From the NCBI GenBank assembly GCA_902492235.1, contig CABUKS010000002.1, positions 62,001 to 126,000 on the forward strand: a DNA stretch of 64,000 bases, given 5' to 3'. A model generated the notes under the pieces. That model saw only the letters and a list, made by a program, of their open reading frames with translations, had not been told where the DNA came from and did no database searches. Numbering within the stretch: the stretch's first letter is position 1; each line of letters opens with the position of its first letter. This document shows, one piece after another, positions 57,363 through 64,000 of the stretch. A program made the translations under genes and the position numbers. The DNA comes from an uncultured Collinsella sp. (GTDB lineage: Bacteria; Actinomycetota; Coriobacteriia; Coriobacteriales; Coriobacteriaceae).

Positions 57363-59666
57363 CTACTTGCGACGAAGCAGCGCCGAGACCTCGGGCATCT
57401 TAAAGACGAAGGCAAGGCCAAAAGTCACGGCGAGCGAGACGACGCCTGCAACACAAACGTAGCCCAGGGTAATGAGGATCGAGCTGCCAAGCATTCCGAC
57501 AAAGTGCTCAAGTGCCCACATGACGCCGGCGCCCGCGGCAGCGCCCAAGCCACCGAACAACAGGCCGAAGAAACCGCCGTGCAGGATAGACTTGACCTGA
57601 AGGCCATGCAGACGACGGCGCAGCCACCACAGTGAGCATCCGACCAAGACCACGTAGTCAACGACGTACGAAAGCGCAATTGCCGGCATACCGTAGCCCA
57701 GCACCACGCCAAACAGCAGCACCGAACCGGCCTGACCGATAGCGGAGTACAAGCAATAGCGGCTATAAGGTTTCATATCGAGCAGGGCCGAGAAGCTCTT
57801 CTGCATCAGCACGACCACGCCGTAGAGCGGCAGGGAAAGTGCCAGATAGATAAGGAACTCTGACACCAGCGCCACACCGGATTCATCGAACTTGCCGGCG
57901 CAGTAGATCATGTTGAGCGGACGGGCGAAGACGATCAGGTACATCGCAAACGGAATCAGGAAGAAGAGCATCTGGGCGACACCGCGCGAAATGCCCGTGC
58001 GGACGCTGTCGTAATCCTTCTCCTGCGCATCGTGAGAGAGTTCGGTATAGAGTGCCGTCGAAAGCGAGGCGGCGATCAGCGCATAGGGCAGCGTGTACCA
58101 CAGGCGCGCATATGCGATGACGGAAGGGCCGGTCTCAGGCTGCACCACCAGCGCGGCGGCATTGGTAATGGAGGTCGAGACAAACATGCACACCGTGGCG
58201 AGCAGCGTCGGGATACCAAGCGCAATCGTCTGTCGCAGCGCGGGGTCCTTAAAGTCGATATGGATATGAGGATGCACGCCATGCTTGCCGAGCGCGGGAA
58301 TCTGGCAGGCCATCTGGACAAAGACGCCGAGGGTCGTACCGGCTGCGATCAAGATAATGCCGACCCGCTCGCCAAATTGTGCAGACACGGGAGCAAAGCC
58401 CATAAAGCTGGCGATGACGATGACATTGTTGAGAACCGGGGCAAACGTCGACCAGAAGTAGTCGCGGTGTGCGTTGAGAACACCCGAGAACACCGAGCCC
58501 AAGCCATAAAATAAAATTTGGATAGCAAAGAAGCGGAACATGAACGCAGCGGTATCCATGCTGTCGCCATTACCCGAAAGGAACGACTGCGTCCAAATAA
58601 AGCCGGGAGCAAACACGGTGCCCAGCAGCGAGATGCCGCCCAGCACCAGAAGCAGAATACCAAGCAGGTTGCCGACATACTCGTTCGATGCCTCGCGGCC
58701 CTGCTCGCGCCTCACACCCATATACACCGGCAAAAACGCCGTAACGAGCATGCCGCCCATCACGAGCTCGTAGAGCATGTTGGGCAGGTTGTTGGCAACC
58801 TGATAGGAGGACGAGAGCAGCGACATGCCGATGGCGGCCGCCATGGCCCACGTGCGGATAAACCCGGTGACGCGCGACACGATGGTCAGCACGGTCATGA
58901 GGCCAGCAGAACGACCAACCGTGGAGTAGTCCGACGAACCCATATCGTCTACGTCGTCCTGAGAGTCCTCATGAACCTCATCTTGTGGCAGTAAATCGTC
59001 CACGACGGCAAAGGAGCCGGTCATCGCAAAGGGATCGTCAACCAAAACGGCGTCATCAGCAGGTGCGACGTCATCGCTGTTCGGCATGTTGTTTCCGGAT
59101 ACGGCATCATCATCGAATATGGCATGGTCGCCAAACACCGTGTCAACTTCTTTGGCAGCGACGGTTCGGGCAGAAAACGACAGAGGGTCCCAGTCGTCAT
59201 CACCGTCGATGGCCACGCCCTCGACGGGATCGGTCGAACCAAGCGGCGACCATTCGTCATCCGAAAGAAGCGGTTCGCCATCATCATGAGCCGCGGGCTT
59301 GGCGGAACGAGCGGCAGGAGCGCTCTGCGGTGTGCTCTTTCCCTGGGCTGCCATCAAAAACACCGCCGTCTCATCGGGACGCGGCGCACGAGGAGCCTCG
59401 GAGGCGATCGGCTTCACGCTGGCGCTCGATTGAGCGGCGGCCAAAAAGACAGCCGTCTCATCGGGACGAGCCGAAGAAAGAACCGTACGGGGAAGCGCCG
59501 TGCCGGCACCGGCGGCACGCAAGTACACGGCCGTCTCGCCCGGGTCAGCGGCAGCGGACCAAGCGTTTCGAATCTCGTTATCGAACGAAGTGGCCTCGGG
59601 CGCGGGCGCCTGAGGAGCCGACCCTTTTGCAAAGTGAGCTCCGCGCTTTGATTCTTCCTGCGGCAT
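57363..59666 (-). CDS. murJ: Lipid II flippase MurJ with long cytoplasmic N-terminal extension
   Basis: 767 residues, ATG 59666 three bases after the ybaK stop. The membrane core (about 265-760) is MurJ: RVTGFIRTWAMAAAIGMSL, SYQVANNLPNMLYELVMGGMLVTAFLPVYM, and about 14 hydrophobic helices. Before it lie about 250 residues rich in Asp, Ala and Ser, not found in E. coli MurJ. The first part has three spaced repeats GETAVYLRAAG, DETAVFLAAAQ, DETAVFLMAAQ (Thr45, Thr71, Thr100), then very acidic segments. Such tails occur in actinobacterial MurJ, where phosphothreonine binding by FHA proteins regulates the flippase. Confidence 0.93.
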   Translation of the reverse strand: MPQEESKRGAHFAKGSAPQAPAPEATSFDNEIRNAWSAAADPGETAVYLRAAGAGTALPRTVLSSARPDETAVFLAAAQSSASVKPIASEAPRAPRPDETAVFLMAAQGKSTPQSAPAARSAKPAAHDDGEPLLSDDEWSPLGSTDPVEGVAIDGDDDWDPLSFSARTVAAKEVDTVFGDHAIFDDDAVSGNNMPNSDDVAPADDAVLVDDPFAMTGSFAVVDDLLPQDEVHEDSQDDVDDMGSSDYSTVGRSAGLMTVLTIVSRVTGFIRTWAMAAAIGMSLLSSSYQVANNLPNMLYELVMGGMLVTAFLPVYMGVRREQGREASNEYVGNLLGILLLVLGGISLLGTVFAPGFIWTQSFLSGNGDSMDTAAFMFRFFAIQILFYGLGSVFSGVLNAHRDYFWSTFAPVLNNVIVIASFMGFAPVSAQFGERVGIILIAAGTTLGVFVQMACQIPALGKHGVHPHIHIDFKDPALRQTIALGIPTLLATVCMFVSTSITNAAALVVQPETGPSVIAYARLWYTLPYALIAASLSTALYTELSHDAQEKDYDSVRTGISRGVAQMLFFLIPFAMYLIVFARPLNMIYCAGKFDESGVALVSEFLIYLALSLPLYGVVVLMQKSFSALLDMKPYSRYCLYSAIGQAGSVLLFGVVLGYGMPAIALSYVVDYVVLVGCSLWWLRRRLHGLQVKSILHGGFFGLLFGGLGAAAGAGVMWALEHFVGMLGSSILITLGYVCVAGVVSLAVTFGLAFVFKMPEVSALLRRK

Positions 59667-59669
59667 CGC

Positions 59670-60170
59670 TCAGTCCTCTCTCGTGATCGGGGCAACCGTC
59701 GCCCCGCAAAATGCAACTAAGTCATCGGGAGCAAGCTCAAGCTGATAGCCGCGCTTGCCACCCGAGATAAAAATGGTATCCCAAAGGACGCATGTCTCAT
59801 CGATCAGCGTCCGAAAGCGTTTTTTCATACCGACCGGGCTGCAACCGCCGCGGACATACCCCGTCGCGGCAAGCAGATCTTTGACATGCATCATGGTCAG
59901 CGACTTTTCGCCTGCGGCACGCGCGGCGGCCTTGAGGTCGAGCTCGTCGGCAACGGGAATGCAGCACACGACATGGTCGTTGGACGGCGTCGTGCAGACC
60001 AGGGTCTTAAATCCCTGACCGGGCTCCTCGCCAAGCTGCTCGGAAATCGCGACGCCCAGCCCCGACGATTCGTCGCCATCGTCTTCGTACGTATGGAGAA
60101 CATAGGAGATGCCGGCGCTTTCCAGCTCGCGCATCGCATTGGTTTTTGGCGTCTTAACAGCCTTTGCCAT
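59670..60170 (-). CDS. ybaK: Cys-tRNA(Pro)/Cys-tRNA deacylase (YbaK/EbsC)
   Basis: 166 residues from ATG 60170 with AAAGGA. YbaK fold: KTPKTNAMRELESAGISYVLHTY, KTLVCTTPSNDHVVCCIPVADELDLKAAARAAGEK, TGYVRGGCSPVGMKKRFRTLIDE (GGxSPxG loop, here GGCSPVG) and DTIFISGGKRGYQLELAPDDL. Clears mischarged tRNA. In one operon with murJ and uvrC. Confidence 0.95.
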   Translation of the reverse strand: MAKAVKTPKTNAMRELESAGISYVLHTYEDDGDESSGLGVAISEQLGEEPGQGFKTLVCTTPSNDHVVCCIPVADELDLKAAARAAGEKSLTMMHVKDLLAATGYVRGGCSPVGMKKRFRTLIDETCVLWDTIFISGGKRGYQLELAPDDLVAFCGATVAPITRED

Positions 60171-60252
60171 GGCACATCCTTTCCCTCGCAGAGCGACGCG
60201 AGGATTAAGTATAGGGCCAATTCCGTCGCATATGCCATCTCGACACACAGAA

Positions 60253-60283
60253 GCGCCACCGAATCAGAAGGAATCGGTGGCGC
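60253..60283 (-). terminator. Terminator of uvrA
   Basis: GCGCCACCGA / TCGGTGGCGC arms with an eleven-base loop, about 20 bases after the uvrA stop; a TTCTGTG tail rather than a full T run. Confidence 0.75.
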
Positions 60284-60303
60284 GTCGGTACTACAACGTC
60301 TCT

Positions 60304-63183
60304 TTACTGCGCGTCGAGCTGCGCCTGACGCTCACGGTCACGCTTGAGCAGCGGCGCCAAGAACTTGCCCGTGTAGCTCTGCGAACATGCCACGACTTGC
60401 TCCGGCGTGCCCGAGACCACGACGGTTCCGCCGCCATTGCCGCCCTCGGGGCCCATATCGATCAGGCGGTCGGCAACCTTGATGACATCAAGGTTGTGCT
60501 CGATCACCAGAACCGTGTTGCCCGCATCGACCAGGCGCTGCAACACGTCGAGCAGCTGACGAACATCCTCAAAATGGAGGCCGGTTGTGGGCTCGTCCAA
60601 AATGTAGAACGTCTTGCCTGTCTGACGACGATGAAGCTCCTTGGCGAGCTTCACGCGCTGCGCCTCGCCGCCCGAAAGCGTCGTAGCGGGCTGGCCCAAG
60701 CTCACGTAGCCCAGACCCACGTCATATAGGGTCTGCAGTTTGCGCTTAATCTGCGGGATATTCCCAAAGAAAGCCAGTGCCTCGGTGACACTCATGTCGA
60801 GCACATCCGAGATCGTCTTGCCGCGGTAGGTAACCTCGAGCGTCTCGCGGTTATAACGCTTGCCGCCACATACCTCACAGGGGACATAGATATCGGGAAG
60901 GAAGTGCATCTCGATCTTAATCTGTCCATCACCCTTGCACGCCTCGCAGCGACCGCCGCTTACGTTAAAGGAGAAACGTCCCGGCGAGTAGCCGCGCGCC
61001 TTCGACTCCGGCGTGCTTGCAAATAGCGCACGCAGATCATCCCACAGGCCAATATAGGTCGCAGGGTTCGAGCGCGGCGTGCGACCGATCGGTGACTGGT
61101 CGATATCGATTACTTTATCGATGCACTCAATGCCCTCAATCTTCTTGTACGGCCCCACGGGACGCGTCGAACGATGGATGGCATTCGTAAGCGCGGGCGC
61201 AATCGTATCGGTGACCAGGGAGCTCTTGCCCGATCCCGAAACACCGGTAACGACCGTGAGCGTACCGAACTCAATCTTGGCGGTAACGTTTTTGAGGTTA
61301 TTAGCGCGGGCACCCGTGATCTTAAGACAGCCGCGGCCGGGCTTGCGGCGCTCATCGGGCACGCGGATCATCCGCTTGCCGGTCAAATAGGCACCCGTCA
61401 TGGAATCGGGGCATGCCATGATATCGGCAGGCGTTCCCGCGGCGACCACGTGTCCGCCGTTAACGCCCGCACCGGGACCCATATCGATCACGTAGTCTGC
61501 AGCGCGAATTGTATCTTCGTCGTGCTCGACGACGATAACGGTATTACCGATATCGCGCAAGCGCTCGAGCGTCTTGATCAGGCGCTCGTTGTCGCGTTGG
61601 TGAAGGCCAATCGACGGCTCGTCCAGAATGTACAGAACGCCCATGAGGCCGGCACCGATCTGCGTTGCCAGGCGAATGCGCTGCGCCTCGCCGCCGGAAA
61701 GCGTCGCCGAGGCGCGATCGAGCGTCAGATAGTCGAGTCCGACATCGACCAGAAAACGCAGGCGCTCCAGGATTTCCTTGACAATGCGCCCGCCGATAAA
61801 CTGCTGACGCTCGGTAAGCTCCAGGCCCTCAAAAAACTCGAGCGACTCGCGACACGACAGACAGCAGACATCGTAAATGGACTTGCCGCCCACGGTGACG
61901 GCAAGCATCTCGGGACGCAGGCGAGCACCGTGACAGCTCGAGCATGGCTCTTCGCGAATGTATTTCTCCAAGCGAGCCCTGGTGTTCTCGTTCGTCGTCT
62001 CGTTGTAGCGCTCGTACAGGATGTTGCGCACGCCCGAGAACTTAGTGTCCCACTGGCTGCGGCGCCCATCGAGCTTTTGATAGTCGACCGAAATCTTCGT
62101 GTCGCCCATGCCATCCAAAAACGCACGACGCACCCGCGGGGGCAGTTCCTCCCATGGCGTATCGGCACTCACCTTAAAGTGTTTACAGACCGCGGCAAAA
62201 ATCTGCGGATAATAGTTGGAATTGCCGAACAGGCTGCCAAAGACTCCGTCGGCAATCGACTTTGAGGGGTCTTCAATCAGCGCCTCGGCATCGACTGTCT
62301 TTTTAAAGCCCAGACCATCGCACTCGGGACACGCACCATAGGGCGCGTTGAACGAGAAATCGCGCGGCTGCAGGTCGTCGATGGAATGCCCGTGCTCCGG
62401 GCACGCCAGTGCCAGCGAATACTCCAGCAGCTCGCCCTCGGTTCCCTCGGGAGCGTCGCGGTCGGGCAGCATGTACACGTTCACGTTACCGTGCGCCAGT
62501 GCCGTCGCCTGCTCAACGGACTCGGCAATACGGCCCAGCGAGTTCTCGCGAATCACGATGCGGTCGACTACGACCTCGATATCGTGCTTGAACTTTTTGT
62601 CCAGATCGATCGGGTCGTCGAGCGAGCGCACTTCGCCGTCAACGCGCACGCGGCTAAAGCCCTCGGCGCGAAGGTCCTCAAACAGTTTGGTGTACTCGCC
62701 TTTTCGCCCGCGCACCACCGGTGCCAGCACAAACGCGCGGCGGCCCTCCCCCGCCGCCAAGACCTTGTCGGCAACCTGGTCGGTCGTCTGGCGCTCAATG
62801 ACGCGGCCGCATTCGGGACAGTGCGGGGTGCCCACACGAGCGAACAGCAGGCGCAGATAGTCATAAATCTCGGTTACGGTGCCAACCGTCGAGCGAGGGT
62901 TTTTAGACGTCGTCTTTTGGTCGATCGACACCGCCGGCGAAAGGCCGTCGATTGAATCCAAGTCGGGTTTGTCCATCTGGCCCAAGAACTGGCGCGCATA
63001 GCTCGAAAGGCTCTCGACGTATCGACGCTGGCCCTCGGCATAGATAGTGTCAAATGCCAGCGAGCTCTTGCCCGAGCCAGAAAGACCGGTAATGACCACG
63101 AGTTGGTCACGCGGAATGGAAACATCGATATCACGGAGGTTGTGCTCACGAGCGCCGCGAATAACGATAGAAGAATCAGACAT
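60304..63183 (-). CDS. uvrA: Excinuclease ABC subunit A
   Basis: 959 residues from ATG 63183 with AAGGAG. Two ABC ATPase units: [32 protein letters not shown] and [18 protein letters not shown] as Walker A, each with [19 protein letters not shown] or [15 protein letters not shown] signatures, and zinc modules [15 protein letters not shown], [18 protein letters not shown] and [35 protein letters not shown] damage sensor in excision repair. Length and motifs are normal. Confidence 0.97.
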   Translation of the reverse strand: MSDSSIVIRGAREHNLRDIDVSIPRDQLVVITGLSGSGKSSLAFDTIYAEGQRRYVESLSSYARQFLGQMDKPDLDSIDGLSPAVSIDQKTTSKNPRSTVGTVTEIYDYLRLLFARVGTPHCPECGRVIERQTTDQVADKVLAAGEGRRAFVLAPVVRGRKGEYTKLFEDLRAEGFSRVRVDGEVRSLDDPIDLDKKFKHDIEVVVDRIVIRENSLGRIAESVEQATALAHGNVNVYMLPDRDAPEGTEGELLEYSLALACPEHGHSIDDLQPRDFSFNAPYGACPECDGLGFKKTVDAEALIEDPSKSIADGVFGSLFGNSNYYPQIFAAVCKHFKVSADTPWEELPPRVRRAFLDGMGDTKISVDYQKLDGRRSQWDTKFSGVRNILYERYNETTNENTRARLEKYIREEPCSSCHGARLRPEMLAVTVGGKSIYDVCCLSCRESLEFFEGLELTERQQFIGGRIVKEILERLRFLVDVGLDYLTLDRASATLSGGEAQRIRLATQIGAGLMGVLYILDEPSIGLHQRDNERLIKTLERLRDIGNTVIVVEHDEDTIRAADYVIDMGPGAGVNGGHVVAAGTPADIMACPDSMTGAYLTGKRMIRVPDERRKPGRGCLKITGARANNLKNVTAKIEFGTLTVVTGVSGSGKSSLVTDTIAPALTNAIHRSTRPVGPYKKIEGIECIDKVIDIDQSPIGRTPRSNPATYIGLWDDLRALFASTPESKARGYSPGRFSFNVSGGRCEACKGDGQIKIEMHFLPDIYVPCEVCGGKRYNRETLEVTYRGKTISDVLDMSVTEALAFFGNIPQIKRKLQTLYDVGLGYVSLGQPATTLSGGEAQRVKLAKELHRRQTGKTFYILDEPTTGLHFEDVRQLLDVLQRLVDAGNTVLVIEHNLDVIKVADRLIDMGPEGGNGGGTVVVSGTPEQVVACSQSYTGKFLAPLLKRDRERQAQLDAQ

Positions 63184-63376
63184 GGAAGCTCCTTGCCTCC
63201 TATTGCATCGAATCATACTGCCGATGAGTTTAGCGCACTCGACGCGCACAGATGTTCGTAATACAAGATTCGCAGACCTTTAGCTTTGCGTATCGGGTGC
63301 TTTGTTTCTCGAAATGCCCTGGAAAGGTTACAGTAATCTACTACTGAACTTAATTTGCTGTAACAGAGGAACGTCC

Positions 63377-64000
63377 ATGACCGAAGATATCCCCCTTGAA
63401 ATCACTTCGAGCGACATGGCCAATCTGCCCATATTCATCGCCGTCCTTATCGTGGCCACCGTCGTCGTGCGCGTGTATTTTTCAATCAAACACAATGAAA
63501 AGCCGCCCATTGCCCGCGTCTTTTGGTGCGCGACGCTCCTCATCCCGCTCGGCATGGTAGCTGCATGGATTACGAATCAATTGCTCGTAAATGAGGACAA
63601 TTCCCTATGGGTCCTTTCTTATTCGGCGCTCGGTGCTACCGCCGTCATACTTCTTGTCGAGCCCTTGGTTTCGGGACTTATCGACCAAACCGATCTTGCG
63701 ACGGGAACGGTTGCCTGTATTTGCCGTGACATCCTTGTCATCGCCGCTGTTTCAGCGCTCTCGTTCGTTTCACTCGAAATTGCCTGTAACGAAACGTTCT
63801 ATCGCATTCCCGCCAACTCATTCGGGTTTTCCGTCGGACTGCTCGCGACGGTTCTGCTCTCCCTTTATTTGCTGGGACAGCGTCATGGAGGCGTCATGGC
63901 CCTCGTGCCCGTCGCCTGTTGCATCCTTGGCATTGCCGAGCACTTCGTCATAACGTTTAAAGGCGAGGCCATCCTGCCAAGCGATATCTTGGCCCTTGGC
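63377..64000 (+). CDS. Membrane protein, probable N-terminal part of an LTA-synthase-family protein (cut by edge)
   Basis: Open from ATG 63377 (GAGGAA seven bases before) to the window end, 208 codons. A short polar start, then five to six membrane segments (for example LPIFIAVLIVATVVVRVYF, LLIPLGMVAAWITN, FSVGLLATVLLSLYLLG, MALVPVACCILGIAEHFVITF) and FKGEAILPSDILALG. That last stretch resembles the block (F-x-G-x-P-ILPxDxLALG) before the extracellular sulfatase domain of LTA-synthase-like enzymes. The catalytic domain is outside the window, so the call is tentative. Divergent from uvrA. Confidence 0.6.
   Translation, partial: MTEDIPLEITSSDMANLPIFIAVLIVATVVVRVYFSIKHNEKPPIARVFWCATLLIPLGMVAAWITNQLLVNEDNSLWVLSYSALGATAVILLVEPLVSGLIDQTDLATGTVACICRDILVIAAVSALSFVSLEIACNETFYRIPANSFGFSVGLLATVLLSLYLLGQRHGGVMALVPVACCILGIAEHFVITFKGEAILPSDILALG

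Overview
The window looks like a chromosomal segment of a high-GC anaerobic actinobacterium of the class Coriobacteriia, most like a gut Collinsella. This rests on the actinobacterial run rapZ-whiA-gap-pgk-tpiA, an oxygen-sensitive class III ribonucleotide reductase, peptide and sialic acid uptake systems typical of gut commensals, and codon use strongly biased to G/C in third positions. It is an inference from content, not a database match. There is no prophage, CRISPR array, rRNA or replication origin.

Layout. 1-2.6 kb (minus): amino-acid ABC transporter (ATPase cut by the window edge, permease with an extra exported domain, lipoprotein). 2.7-6.1 kb (minus): endonuclease IV, a Gfo/Idh/MocA oxidoreductase and a ferredoxin-tailed aldo/keto reductase, separated by two 67-nt hairpin repeats. 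6.2-18 kb: mixed-strand housekeeping genes, including a sulfhydrylase with a short upstream peptide ORF facing a LysR regulator, RNase HI, acylphosphatase, a Fur-family regulator, and a UreE-like/SlyD-like pair that suggests nickel handling. 18-23 kb (minus): nrdD-nrdG followed by folE-HD-folB, with NrdR boxes on the nrdD promoter. 23.6-26.2 kb: five tRNAs (three identical Gly-GCC, Cys, Val) around a GH13 glucosidase. 26.3-29.5 kb: a partner-switching pair (PAS/GAF/PP2C phosphatase plus a STAS-kinase fusion), then tRNA-Leu. 30-36 kb: oppABCDF. 36.4-43.6 kb: secG, a RAYT-type transposase with 27-nt inverted ends, then gpmI, tpiA, pgk, gap and whiA. 43.6-55 kb: rapZ and a sialic-acid operon (transporter, two CE7-like esterases, nanA, nanK, nanE). 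55.4-63.2 kb: uvrC, murJ, ybaK, uvrA. The right edge carries the start of a plus-strand membrane protein, probably LTA-synthase-like.

How it fits together. The sialic acid operon would import sialic acid, possibly remove O-acetyl groups, and convert it to ManNAc, ManNAc-6-P and GlcNAc-6-P beside the glycolytic operon that receives the carbon. The nrd/fol block joins anaerobic dNTP synthesis to pterin synthesis, and the HD protein between folE and folB is a good candidate for the missing dephosphorylation step.

The most unusual material is non-coding: two or more families of structured palindromes in which stem sequences differ between copies while pairing is kept (3.6/4.8 kb; 20.4/20.7/29.8/30.1 kb), plus single palindromes at 14.1 and 45.4 kb. 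Among proteins the most notable are MurJ with three ETAV(F/Y)L repeats in its cytoplasmic tail, an esterase paralogue that has lost its nucleophilic serine, the STAS-kinase fusion and the permease-ATPase fusion.
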